From contig NC_092569.1 of assembly GCF_037975245.1 (NCBI RefSeq), positions 36,066,168 to 36,130,167 of the forward strand: a stretch of DNA of 64,000 nt, given 5' to 3'. Position 1 is the first letter of the stretch. Every line of letters starts with the position of its first letter. Below, one piece after another: positions 12,301-27,300 of the stretch. The position numbers and the translations under genes were made by a program. The stretch comes from Apostichopus japonicus. Lineage: Eukaryota > Echinodermata > Holothuroidea > Aspidochirotida > Stichopodidae. Below the pieces are notes generated by a model. It worked only from the letters and a program-made list of their open reading frames with translations. It searched no databases and was not told the DNA's origin.

Positions 12301-15300
12301 AGAGTGGTTGCTTCCCTAGGTGGGTTTTGGGGAAGAGTGGTTGCTTCCAGAGGTGGATACTACTCCCAGCCTACTGAATCAAAGTCACAACAGCTTCCTG
12401 TTTAGTCTTCCGATCATGCCTTCACGATTTTTACTTTTAGCTCCCATTGACTGTGTGTAGGGTTAGGATAGTAGGATTAACTTACACCTGACTACAACTG
12501 TATTGAAACTAAGTGCATTGATGGGTGCATGGTTGGAAGCTGAGCTGGGTGTGAGGGTAGGGAGGGTGAGAGTGGGGGAAGTGGAAGAGTGCTTTCAAAG
12601 GTGGTTGCCGCCCCCAAGTAAAATGTTTCCTATAATCTTTCCAAAAAGATATTTACTGTTAGCTCTTATTGCATTCAAAATGTTCCTGTCAATACAAACG
12701 GGACAACTTGTTGGCAACAAATGCAAACAGAATGTCAGTGACATTGCAGGTTGCTGATGTGTTGTTGTACAACACAGTAATTCTCAGAGGTTAATAACAG
12801 TTATTTACAAACTCTAAAACATGTGCAATTGTTTTGTGAGCTGTTACAGATGGAAACATGTACATACATTTCTGAGAATCCTAAGAATAAAGTGCACAAA
12901 CTTTAGAGGACTTTTTTTCTGCGATTCCTGCATAAAAGATATAGGAAAATCTCACCGTTCTACCACCACTTGATGCCACTGTCCATCAGCAACGTTCATC
13001 GCCAAGGGAACCTCTACATCTACATCTCCAAGGTTATATTTTAGCTTGATCTCACTCTTCTCAATTTCAAGTGCGAGATACTCTTCCTATGAAAGTAAAA
13101 GAAAGATAATCAACAAGGACAATATAAATAACTTTCAAATACCATGAGATAAACACCAAAAAACTGAACATTTTGGTTTTTTTAACAAATATATGGACTG
13201 AAATTCTTTCCTTCTTTGGTTATGTCTCAGCATCTCCCACACATATTGTTATCCTTGTGTGTTACCTTCCTTACTGTCAACAGAGAGCTGAGATGCAAAG
13301 AGATTCTGAAATTCTCCACCGATAGAATTGTATTAATAATATACAACGTTTGTTCTCTACAACAAACAGTAGGTAATATCACTGGAAGATATTAAGTATC
13401 TTAACTGCTGAGAACGATACTATGTAACCTTAAGGGTTGTACCCTTTGTTTCTTTTCTTTTCACCCATCCCCCTCCTCCCACAAACATTGTCTTCTCCAT
13501 CCATCCCCCCTCCTCCCACAAACACAGTCATCTCCACCCATCCCCCCTCCCTCCTCCCACAAACACAGTCTTCTCCACCCATCCCCCCTCCCTCCTCCCA
13601 CAAACACAGTCTTCTCCACCCATCTCCCCTCCTCCCAAAAACACAGTCATCTCCACCCATCCCCCTTCTCCCACAAACACAGTCTTCTCCACCCATCCCC
13701 CCTCCTCCCACAAACACAGTCTTCTCCACCCATCCCCCTCCTCCCACAAACACAGTCATCTCCACCCATCCCCCTTCTCCCACAAACACAGTCTTCTCCA
13801 CTCATCCCCCCTCCTCCCACAAACACAGTCTTCTCCACCCATCCCCCTCCTCCCACAAACACAGTTATCTCCACCGGTCTCCCATTCTCCCACAAACACA
13901 GTCTTCTCCACCCATCTCCACCCATCCCCCCTCCTCCTCCCACAAACACAGTCTTCTCCACCCATCTCCCCTCCTCCCAAAAACCCATCTCTCTCTAGGG
14001 ATGAATTACTTACAGAGGCTCCTGGTCCTCCGGCGAAGAAGAGAAGTGCGTCTGGTTTTGTGGTGGTGAAGTACATTGATATAGAGCTGACTGACTGAGG
14101 GCCATCGCTGAGCTGTAAGGAACGTAGCTGAATGCTGCTGTCCGATTCAAGCTTGGCTGCAATTTGTATCTGAGGATCCAGACAGAAACATAATATAAAT
14201 GACATGACTAGGGACCAAAAAACTGAAGTAAGTAAACAGAGAGAATTCTATCAAATAGCATAGCTAACCTTTGTGTGTATGTCGTTAAGGGGGGGGGGGG
14301 GAGGGAGTACATGTCTTATTTAACCTTCAATATGTAAATACTTTCTTTACCTATGATCCCAATTGTGGTTCTGGTTGCTTCCAATGGACTTAAGAATTCC
14401 TGACATTTATTTAACAGTTACTCCTGTAGTGTGATTACTGGCTAGCTCTAATAACTGTGCTCATCTTGACAATCCCAACAAGAAGGATTTTGCTGACAAC
14501 AGGGAAAGTTCTTTAATAAAGAGATACATGAACGTTCCTAAATTTATGCATTTAATCTCGACGGTCTACACAATCGTTCTTCACACTGTTGCGTAGTAAA
14601 TAATCACATAAATCACAATGATGTACTTTTTAGCCAAAATTTTGGCCTCTTTGCAGACACCAATATTTCTGCTAGCTAAAAATGGATCCAACCCAGACAA
14701 CTTCAGGAAACCAACGAATCTTTTCAGCCATAGGTGGTTTAATTAATGATAAGCCCAGGAATCTTTACAATGGAAGCATTAAAGTTGTGAAAAGACTAAG
14801 TTTGCATGTACAGTAGCTTGCACATTAAGTGTTAGTTAACAGAATTATATCTGTATATTAGTACAAATGTAAGAGTACCATATGAACAGAAAGACGCTTT
14901 TGATATTCCAGAAAACTGCTTAGTAATTACTAAAAAAACATGAAATCCAGATGTTTTCTCCAAGTTCACATCCAGAATACAATGTTAGATTCTCACAATC
15001 CTTGTTGCATTGTGTGAATACACAAGACCATTGTGTACTTGGTATCCTTATTTGAATGTGGTATATGCTTAATTACTTCCATATATGTATATTGTTAGGT
15101 TAAGATTATCATGTGCTTGGTATGCTTGCTTCTGCCATATACATGTGTAAAGCAATTGTGTATCTGGTATGCTTAATCACTTCCATATTTTGTGTCTTTT
15201 TTAAATAAGAACATCATGCACTTTTACTCATTTACTGCCATATATGTATTTGGTTTGCTAATCTACTTCCATAAACATATATTTTAAGGTTAAGACCATA

Positions 15301-18300
15301 GTGTGCTTGTAATATGCTTACTTAGTGCCCTGTATGACTAATTTTAGTTAATACCAACATCATGTGCTTGGTATGCTTCAGTATTTCCATATATGTGTAT
15401 AACATTGTGTGTTTGTTTTGCTTACTATTGACTTCAATTTATTGTGTATAATTTCATGTGCTTGTTATGCTTATGTACTGCCATACATATATATATATAT
15501 ATTGTTACTTACTCCATGTGGCAGGGCCAACATTGTCAATCATTGTGTGTTTGTTTTGCTTACTATTTACTTCAATTTATGTGTATAATTTCATGTGCTT
15601 GTTATGCTTATGTACTGCCATACATATATATATATGTATATATTGTTACTTACTCCTTGAGCCAGGGACAGAGCATTGTCAATCATTTGTGTGTTTGTTT
15701 TGCTTACTATTGACATCAATTTATGTGTATAATTTCATGTGCTTGTTATGCTTATGTACTGCCATACATATATATATATATATTGTTACTTACTCCTTGA
15801 GCCAGGGACCGAGCGTTGTCAATAATTGTGTGTTTGTTTTGCTTACTATTGACTTCAATTTATGTGTATAATTTCATGTGCTTGTTATGCTTATGTACTG
15901 CCATACATATATATATATATTGTTACTTACTCCTTGTGCCAGGGACCGAGCATTGTCAATCATTGTGTGTTTGTTTTGCTTATTATAGACTTCATTTTAT
16001 GTGTATAATTTCATGTGCTTGTTATGCTTATGTACTGCCATACATATATATATTGTTACTTACTCCTTGAGCCAGGGACCGAGCGTTGTCAATCTGTTCT
16101 CGTAAGTAATCCAGATTACCTAACACATTACTGGAGATGTTCACAAACATTTCATGTTTATCAGTGAGACTTTGGGCAAGGCCAGGGATCTTATCAAGGA
16201 ATTTGCGACTTTTCCTATCTGTTGGGATGAAAATAAGAAATACTGCCCAATTAAAGGTCATGTCTCACTGACTGGATAAATTGTTACACAAGAGGGAGTT
16301 TATTTTATCATTTTTAATAAATATATTTCATGCGTATTACTATTCCATATTTAATTTATGCACAGGTATATCTTATGGATTGTAGAACTATTGGAACCAT
16401 CATTTTCCCATCCAATAGGTCTTTCCCTTTAAAGTGGAATTTTAACTTGATTCAGATAATCTCTTTAAAGATACAACATAACTTCTTTTGCTATAATTTA
16501 TCTTTTTACAAAAAACAAACAAAGGTACTTGTCAAATAAGTTTATACAATTTTCTTACTTGAATAGCATCAAATATTTGAGAGTGATGCTAGTTCATTGT
16601 TAACAGCTGAGTCATTGTTTAATTAAAGGCATCCAAAGCTCATAAATGACACTATTTATTCATGTGTGCTTTACACTGAAGTACAACAGCAGAAATACAT
16701 ATTTGACATTTTTTTTAGTTTAGTGGTGTGCTGTTTTCATACAGTAGGTACTGTTTAAAATATTTTACAATATTTGATAAACTGAGGTACATCTCTTTCC
16801 AAAAACACTACTTCTAAAGAGCACCAGTTGAATGAACTTTGTTTTAATAATAAAATTTAAATAGACTCTACTCTGTGGTTGTATTTCATCGATGTTTCGG
16901 TTGGCTTCGATGACCCCTTCTGGAATGTGGGTGGTGACCAATTCTTCCAGCATGGGTAACTGGTCGATGAGGTGCCCAACCATACCAGCGGCTGCCTCTG
17001 CCCTCATACTCGCATCCATGGCTTGCATGGTCGCATCCAGAGCCTGATCACTGAATGCAGCTGTCAACAACAACAACAACAACATCTCAGTTTGATCAAC
17101 TTCGTCTAAATGATGCATTTTTACATACAGTATCTGAAATATCTGTGACCCAAGTCCACCAAACTAACACTGTCAATGACGGAATGACACATTACTTGAA
17201 TGTAGCTTTTTCCAATTGGTAAATCATTTTAGTTTGAAAAACACTTACAATTATTCAATATCAGATTGCAATTGTGTATAAAGCTAAGACAACTTCTTTT
17301 CACAACGTGAATATTCATCAGCAAGTACATGACATTTCCATTCCACAAAATTTATTTAACAATTATTTTCCCCAAAACATTGTTGTTTTTTTAAATTTTA
17401 TTAATCACAAAAACAAATCAGAAAGTTTCTGTAAGTTCTATATTTTTCTTCATTAACAGAAATGAAAATTGGACACGTCATGCCCACTAAATGTACTGCT
17501 ATGGGAGTTTGGGTTTGAAAAAAAATATTAGAAAAAAATACGAAATGTAGCTTTGACAAACTGATCAAATGAAACCTACAGAATATAGTATGAGATGTGT
17601 GAAACACATAAAAATATCTGCATTGCATTAAAATGATTGATCATTTACAAATTAGGAAAAACCAATTAGTTGCAAACACTTTGAGATCTGTGTCTGCTTA
17701 TGAGATATCCACTTATTTGTGAATACAGTTGAGATAGGTAAGCTTGGAATAGTCACAGAAGTTCAAATTTCCATCCCAACATACAATAAAGCATAAAGTC
17801 TAATGGTAAGACACCCAAGTATACAATATTAACATTACTCACCAACATTGCAGTTTGCTCCTGTGAATCCTGGTTTACAGGCGTCATTATCAAGTGCGCA
17901 TACCTTGATCTCACAATCACTCTCCTCTGAGAAAGAAACCAAAATGAACTTATTACAAGACAGGAATCTTCATTGGTGGGATTAGGCATATTGTTGACTT
18001 TAGTAATAATACTGGTAAATGAATGGAAAGTGTCTTATTTTGCTCTTGTAATGCAGCGATCAGCAAATTAAGCGACATTAATTGTAAAATTAGAAATTGT
18101 TTGAAATTAAAAACAAGAAACACTATTCTACAGAGGATGAGAAATAAACCCAATCAGCTCAAATTTCATATCATTTAAAATGAGATCAAAGTACACACTG
18201 AATAACTTTATCATTATTAAAACATGATCTACTGATAAACTTTACAGTAATATGATCTCTCATGCTTTGAAACTAGGGAAACTTTCAACATTTAAAAGAA

Positions 18301-21300
18301 CATTTATGGGAGTTCCTCTGTTATTGCTGTGATCTCTTGGCGTCTGTAGGAGTTCTTAGACATTACAGGACTCTGTATGGACTCTATTATAATTCTTGGA
18401 CTCTAATAAGTATGCAATCTTTACCCGATGGTATAGCCCTCATTCCTCTAAGTGGTTACAGGACTCTGTATGGACTCTATTATAATTCTTGGACTCTAAT
18501 AAGTATGCAATCTTTACCTTATGGTATAGCCCTCATTCCTCTTAGACATTACAGGACTCTGTATGAACTCTATTATAAACTCTTGGACTCTAATATGTAT
18601 TCTTTACCCGATGGTATAGCCCTCATTCCTCTAAGTGGTTACAGGACTCTGTATGGACTCTATTATAATTCTTGGACTCTAATAAGTATGCAATCTTTAC
18701 CCGATGGTATAGCCCTCATTCCTCTAAGTGGTTACAGGACTCTGTATGGACTCTATTATAATTCTTGGACTCTAATAAGTACGCAATCTTTACCTTATGG
18801 TATAGCCCTCATTCCTCTTAGACATTACAGGACTCTGTATGGACTCTATTATAAATTCTTGGACTCTAATAAGTATGCAATATTTACCCGATGGTATAGC
18901 CCCCATTCCTCTAAGTGGTTACAGGACTCTGTACGGACTCTATCATAATTCTTGGACTCTAATAAGTATGCAATATTTACCCGATGGTATAGCCCTCATT
19001 CCACGTTCTATTTCTGAGAGGTCGTACTCCACCCCATTGTTCTTATCTCTCGCTTGACGGACTGCATCCATGGAAGCGTTCAGTTCTGCCTCAAGGGCTT
19101 TGAGAAGGAAGAAATATATGAGTCATTACCATCATTGGTCACAAAAGAGATTAGTGATCTGTTTCACCTTCTCCTAACATACATTTTCACCTCTTTACCT
19201 ACTCCTAAATACAATTAACGTCCTCTTCATTTCTCAACAAGTGCATGATTTGACCAATTAAAACATACCGTTTTAACTCTCGTACTGAAGTTGTGAGCAA
19301 TATGACTCAATTTACCTACTCCATTCTTCTCAAATAGTAATAAGCTTCTTCTTCTCACCAAGTAATTTTCATCATTTCTCCATAGTTTTTAATTATTTTT
19401 TGTAACATTCTGAAGTCATGAACAATGATGATCTTATACCTATCAAATTTAAGCTTTATGAAATTATCTAATTTTGTGACTAACTGATGCTCTAAATATC
19501 TATTTTATTTACAAACTATGAGCTGTAACTGGCGAATAATTAATGACTTATATAACAGTGGATTCCACCTTTTTTTTCTTCATCTGTTCTTGTGGAACAA
19601 CAAAGAATTTATCAAATTATGTAAACATTTCATATTTTTATGAATGGAAACTTCAATATGTCAGCTATTAACAAGTCCAACACAGAAAGTTATGTTGAAA
19701 GGATATCCAAACATTATTGTTCATATTACCAGAACAGAAGAACAATCTAAGGATCTGACTGAAAATGTCACTAAAATGATTAAATTATATTTCTTATTTT
19801 ACTCTCTGTAGATCTTACTATATGGGACTAAGATTACACCGTTAACCGGTCTCATTAATAAAATCGGTTGTTAAAAAGCAGAAACACCGAATCACAAAGA
19901 AACTTCCTTTACATAAGAACATGCTGAAAAGAATAAAACAGTGACTAGGGTAGAGTAAACACTGTGAGATTTGTAGAAAAAGGATGTTTATAAATAAAAA
20001 GTGCTTAATTAACAGGCGAGACGTTAATGATAAAAGACGATAATAGACACAAAGGCCTCAAAATGAAGGCTATAGCAGCATGTTTGAAGGTCCCTGTGGG
20101 GCCAGGATCACCTACTCTAAGTTACCACTAAGACTAAGTCTTGTTATTGTAACAAATTACCACTATAACTTAGTCTTGTTATTGTAACAAATTACCAATC
20201 ACCTCTTAGAGACAACTATTTCCAACTTTCTCAGAGTCTTCCTACTATACAAGCCATTTTAATGATCACATAGATGACATCTCTATAATCAAGGCAATAA
20301 ATTGCTGCCTTCCTGAAAAATACAGCCATTTGATGACATTAACACTCTCTAATTGTGTTTAAAATTTACTAACCTCCCAGTGTTTTATTTGTTTTTTCAC
20401 CCTTTTTCACCAGCTTGTTGCTTATCTTCAGGGACTTCTGTGGTTTGTTGCCAAATCCACTTGCCTGATGGGAAAGAACAAAGCAACATGGCTCAACACT
20501 GTTTGATAAAATCATTTTAAATAGATAATAATATGTATCTAGAAAGTATTTTTGTCTCCTGCAATAAAACAACTAATGACCTAGGATTTCGTTCTCACAC
20601 TTGAGAATGCAAGGAGGAGGATTGGGATCCTGTTTTCCCCTCGGAGAGATAGTAATGCCGACCCTTGTTCCGTATGTATTGTCTAACCACACACTCACGA
20701 TGAAGTACTGCTTGCAGTACATGGAAGGGAGCGTAACAAAGTTTCGCCATTAACAGAAATGTGCAGATAAGCTGCATGTTAAATAACACATGATCTTGCC
20801 TTAGCAAACAGAACATTTTGTAGCAAAAGTATATCTCCAGTTGCCCAAGTCTAAGCACTGACGGGCTGTATTCCTTATTTAGGGTATACATATCGGACTA
20901 ATACTATTGAAGTTAGAAATGTTCACTTACGGTAGGCATACTGCACACCTTATGTCTAAAATTAAGAACACATGCGACATGGTTTATGTAACATAAGTGT
21001 CCTGCATTCGATGCTTCAAAAATACAACTTTACCTCTCTTACAAATCAGGATGTTGCCATGTGATCTTGAGTAGAAGTGTTCTCTAACTTGGGTTAAATA
21101 GCTATACCTTTGTGCTCCTTTCAATTGTTGTTAAACAGGTATTAGTTTTAACCAAACACAGGTGCAATGAAAGCTTTGTTTTCAAGCTATATCATTTGTA
21201 TAACACTATTTAGAACATTTCAAGACCATCGGTCAAACTTGTCAACCTTGTGTGACAATCTTTGATACTTTCAAAGGTTTCTTTGTAACAGCTAGCATTA

Positions 21301-24300
21301 AAACTATGGCCATGTGACTCCTCTTAAACACATGTAAATCTCATCAAACCTTTCTATCCTGGTGGGGTGTAAATAGACAAGTTTTAATTAACACTACATT
21401 TCACAGCATGTCCATTTAAAATATCATGAATATTTAAAATGGCATGAAAATATAATACCATGAATATTTAAAATGGCATGAATATTTAAAATGGCATGAA
21501 TATTTAAAATGGCATGAACATTTGAAATGGTATGAACATTTGAAATAAATCTTAAAAGTCACTTACTGCTTCCTCAGCCAAAGTGCTTGCATTCTTAGCA
21601 GCGAGGGCAGCCTTCTCTGCTTCTTCAATAGCACTAACGATGTCTTTATAGGCATTTGCAGCATTCAAGGCATTCTCTGCAAGCTCTTTTGTAGACACAA
21701 GCAACCTGGATAGAACAGGGAAAATTTGTAATCATTCATTCCTTACAAGAACTACTAATACCAAGGTTTAGAAGCAGACAGTAAAATCTGTGGAAAGATT
21801 AAACTTGTGCTTGCGAAGACACTTGCAAGGTATTCAGTAAAACAAAGGCAAGAAAATCAAGGTAGAAGAGTTAAATAACATAGGAGCAATCTAACCAATG
21901 GCATTAGTACTGGGAGGTCAGGGGTCAGATACACAATTATCCCCAAAGAATTTCCATGCATATTCATGACCATTGTTTAAAGTACTGAATGCAATGTAAC
22001 CAATGGCATTAGCACTGGGAGGTCAGGGGTCAGTTACACAATTATAACCAAAGAATCCATGCATATTCATGACCATTGTTTAAAGTACTGAATGCATTAA
22101 AATTAAAATCCAAATCGTCTTTACAAAATGCATCCTACAATGAAAATTGAAGATATTTTACACAAATTTTATAATGTAAGACATTTAATATTTGTATGGT
22201 CAACTTTTTCATGAACTGTGACTAATTATAGGTAAGTCTACTTAATACTACTACTGACATATGCAGTGCAAAAGAATCGATAAAATGCAAAGAATGCAAC
22301 TAAAAACATTCTACTGTGAGCTTTTTCATGATCATTATGTTTGTAGCTAGAATTAAGTCCCCTAAACGGGACAGTGCCTTCATGGCTTTCTCTAATTAAG
22401 TCAATAACTAAAACAATACAAGCTTTCGTTCATGTACACATGCAGAAGGGCTTGCTTAATTTACACCTAAAGGTCATTTATAGACAGAATTTAATGATTT
22501 TTTAGCTAACTTAACAACACAACCACATGTGAATTAAATATTCTTAGTTTTTGCTCTTCTTCAAAGCAATAAATTTGAAGACCTGTTATCCAAAACATGA
22601 TAAACCTCTCCCTTCCAAAACTGCTATGAGAATGTCCCTTGATATTTGATTGGCTAATGGTACTCACCTCTCCAAATAGTCTGCCTGAGCAGTGAGATTA
22701 ACAGCATGTGCCATAGCGTTGGCTACAAGCTCTCGACTGATGTTGAGGGCGTCCTTCAAAGGCCCATACTCTGTCTCCAGTTTGTTGTGTGCTGATGAGA
22801 GGGCAGATGCATTGGCCCCAGTAACCTTCAATAAACAAACAGAAAACTTAATAACAAGGAAGTCAATAAATACATAACTGTACAACATCAAACAGAAAAA
22901 CTTGCAGGTTCTGAGGGCTTAGTGATATCTTGCCTACATTTATAGTGTTTACAAAGCAAGGCATCACACATATTTGCAAATAACTACAAACAAATGCACA
23001 CACACATGGGCATCAACACATACACACACGCATGCCAATTTGATTGCATAGGCTAGTACTTGCCTGTCTAAGTTGTTAATAAACTATATAACTTGTTTGA
23101 TCTCTGTCTTTGAAAACAACCGTCATAAGCGTACAACAAGTCACTTTACTCGAAAATGTCATTTTTAATAAGTAATTTAATTGCAAAAGAATTACACTAT
23201 AATTTCATCTGTAACTAACTTGACTTTGAAACCAATCGCTCAAGGGTAATGTTAGGTCCTTCTTTTAGTTTCCTACATGATCACAGAGTCTTGGTTAGTT
23301 CCGGCCACTACAATTACATACCAGTTGATTACCTAACAGAGAGGTATTCCATCTTTCACTTGATTCAGATGCTATTATTATGAAACTTACCTCAACAGCA
23401 GCTGCAGCATCCAGCAAATATTCTCTTGCTTGGTCTAACAAATCCAAGGCTCTGTCAATTTCATCTCCAGACATTGTGTAGATATTAGTAATTTCGTCTC
23501 CAATAGACTATGCATATGCATTAAGAAAAGATTGAAAAGACAATGCATATTCATATTAAACAAGATTAAACTGTCTTCATATACCATGAAAAGTGTTAAA
23601 ATTACTGAATGCATATCCACTAAACAAGATTCAAATGACTATGCATATGCATGACCCATGTTAATGTACTGTAAAGCATATTCATTAAACAAAATTCAAA
23701 TGAAGGTAGCAAGAAAACAAAAGAATATGTTTATATGCATTACAGATGTCACAGATGATCTAGATAAAGAGAGGAAAAACATTGGGATGGTCTTCTTCTT
23801 TTGAAATCTGAATTGTCTTTACAAAATCCATCTTGATAAGAGCTGTGGTTTATATTCCATATGCAAATGAATATGCAAATGCATAATATTTTGCAAATTA
23901 AAGCTGATGACTGTCCTGTCCGATGATAATTCTCGTAAACCTATCTACAGACAGAATTGACACCATTCTACATTGTATTAAACAGAGAATATTTGCACAT
24001 TTGTTAAATTGTTAAATAGACCAATTTTAGCCAACCTAAAGCTTGCTTCTCCCTCTTCTATAAATTGTGGAACTGCTATCCAGACAAAAGCATGAAACAT
24101 TTGTTTCCTCGCAAATATTAGGCCAAGATTGCAAACAAAACCAGATAAAATGTTACTAATTGTACAGTCCTAAGAAGTATGCAGGGAATTAGAAGGTTAG
24201 GTGAGGGATGACCAAAGACTATGATTACCCCCACCCTCCCCTCCCCCTCAACCCCCTTCCCTCAATCTTTCCAACTCTAGTTGTATCATTAAAGGATCCA

Positions 24301-27300
24301 CATACATCGGAGAAGCTCTAACTGCCTATGTTGCTCCTTCACTGTTCATTCATCTCCATAAAGTCTGCTGGTTTCAGAAAGTTGACAATATTTACCTTGA
24401 TGTCCGTAGGAAAGTCAATGGTATCATTGACAGCGTCGATGATGTCTCTGGCCTCGGCTGTTAAATTGTTCAGTTCTTCCAACTTGTCTATAAAGTCGTC
24501 CAATTGCTTTGAGACATTCATAAGACGTCCCAAGATGCCACTGGAAGCATTGGTCAATCCCAGCACTCTGTCCAGTACTGTATATAAGAATGTTAGAAAT
24601 TATAAAGACAACTCAGTAATGTGATTAAGTTTTGAATCTATAAATTACATAACTAGATGGCAGTAGTGATGACACTGGAAGCATTGGTCAATCCCAACAC
24701 TCTGTCCAGTACTGTATATAAGAATGTTAGAAATTAAAGAGACAACTCAGTTATGTGATTTAAGTTTGTATCTATAAATTACATAACTAGATGGCAGTAG
24801 TGATGCCACTGGAAGCATTGGTCAATCCCAGCACTCTGTCCAGTACTGTATATAAGAATGTTAGAAATTAAAGAGACAACTCAGTAATGTGATTTAAGTT
24901 TGTATCTATAAATTACACAACTAGATGGCAGTATTAACGTACTGTTTTGTAACTGCAAATGTATAAAGTTCTGTTCAGGTCAGTGCATTTGATTACCACT
25001 TGTGTATTGAACAGCATTTCCCAAGACTATTGTTCTCTTTTTACAGTTCTTAGAAATGCTTCATATAGAGCAGTACTTCTCAACCGGCTTAGATGTGGAT
25101 CCCCAGAGGGGAAGTGAAAAGTCTTGGGGGTGAATTGAGAAGAAAATGGAATTGGGGGGGGGGTGGGGTGTGGGTAAATGGCCTTGAACAAGGGCCTGAA
25201 CCAGTGACCTCTGGGTTCCAACCAGTGACCTCTGGTTTCAAATCGGTGACCTCTGGATTACAACCAGTGACCTCTGGATTCAAACCAGTGAGCTCTGGAT
25301 TCAAACCAGTGAGCTCTGGGTTCAAACCAGTGAGCTCTGGGTTCAAACCAGTGAGCTCTGGGTTCAAACCAGTGACCTCTGGGCTCAACCAGTGACCTCT
25401 TGGTTCAACCAGTGACCTCTGGGCTCAACCAGTGACCTCTGGGCTCAACCAGTGACCTCTGGATTCAAATCGGTGACCTCTTGGTTCAACCAGTGACCTC
25501 TGGGCTCAACCAGTGACCTCTTGGTTCAACCAGTGACCTCTGGGTTCTGGGTTCAGAGGTCACTGGTTTGAATCCTGTTCTTGACATACATTTCTTGTCT
25601 GTTTTCTATATTGTTACCTTACATAGGATTACACAGAGTAAGGGAAGCCTCGCAAATCTAACCGCCGGTTCCGGGCCGGCGGAAATCTCGCACCCCTTGC
25701 TCATTATGCATGTGCATATTGGTCCCATGGTTGAATGCACACACGCTGGTTGCCAGCCGGAGTAATGAGCACAGCGTCCTGACAACACAAGGCTGGTTAT
25801 TCTTCACAAACAATGAGCAAACTTGACCAAGTGACAGGATTAACTTTTGCGGTTTTGATAGTCAATAGAGCGGTAGTTTATGTCGCAAAGTGACTTATAC
25901 ACTAAAATCCGCCACTACCAAATGTCCGAGATTCAGTACTTTATATAATTCTTGCAAATCTTCCACGTTATCAAACCTCACAAATAAAGTTTCTTGGGTC
26001 TCTTATGAACAACGATAAAAGCAGCCTTTACCTGGGCCTATACATTATGAGCTTTGTTCAACGAGTGGTACGTAACTATGAATTAAAAACTGAATCAGCC
26101 ATTGCATTAAATATATGCCCCCAAGAACTTCAGAAAACCCATATTGACAAACCAGAATTTAAACAAAACAATAGTTAAGCTATGCCACATATGTATGTTA
26201 AAGAGAGAACATCGACCGTAACGTTGATCTCTGAAGCTAACTGCGACACAAATTCAACGAATAAACAGATGTTTGAGGCTTGATTTTCCCATTGACTTAG
26301 TGTGTTAGGCTGCCATGTGGTTAGAGATATAAGTTACTATTCGGTGAAAATTTTACAATACGTACATCAGTTTACAACTGCAGTGTTTACCCCTACTTAA
26401 ATATCATCGTTTTCATTTTTATCATTTTTGGCACGTTTCCAAAAAACTTTTCATGGAGTAAACTATTTTGGCTCCACTCTAGAATTAATAAGGTAAGTCA
26501 GTAAAGGATCGGTAAAGTTATGCGAAATATTATCTTAGACGTTCAAGAAAAGTATATATCCCCGTAACATTAAGGTAAGTAAAACACCTCAAGCCAACCG
26601 ACTCCTCCGCATGAACAAAACTTTCTATTCCCCATGATACACGAGTCTATACCATACAGACAAAGCACGATATCAAGGCCCCAATAGCTACAGTATGGCT
26701 ATCTTTATGAAAGTAAACCTTTTAATCCCATGTTTTAGGCCACTTGGCATGATTAACTGAATGCTAAATATTGTTCCCATGTCCTTGTAGAAAACGTCAA
26801 CTTCGCAAAATACAATTAGTTGTTTTTGTTGTTACGTGAGATCCGTAACCGGTGAAGTGGTTAGGCTATTTACTATACACTTAACTATGGTAGGATATTA
26901 ATTTTTCCTCTTTTATGGTGGAAATTCTAGAAAATACTTTCTTTTTCCCCCGCCAGATGTGGTCGTATGGTTTATTCATAAATGGGTGTACTAGAGCCTT
27001 GCCTACATGACATTAGTTGCATTTAGCACGATATGCCAGTTTCGCGTGAATTTTTCGAAAGTATTTTGCTCGATCTTTCTTAAAATTTGAAAGGTGTACC
27101 AACTTACTGTTCGTACACAATTGCTAATTTCTCTACTGATTTTCAGAGTAGTAAAGGACGTTTTTTTTTTACGAAGGTCAAAAGTCAGTAAATGAAGTTG
27201 ATAAACTTCATTTCTTTCAACTTTCTTAACCATGGAATGCTAGAATAACATTTACACTTAAAACGGAGAAAGGATAATCGCATTTTTTCCACATTTATTT

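Noticed and set aside
13437-14069. Proline/serine-rich 210-residue frame and several glycine/tryptophan-rich minus-strand frames
   Set aside because: They follow the 36-bp C-rich array in several frames at once, which is what a tandem repeat does.
20595-20891. 98-residue minus-strand frame
   Set aside because: No recognisable motif, no in-phase splice sites with W31 or W32; treated as intron.
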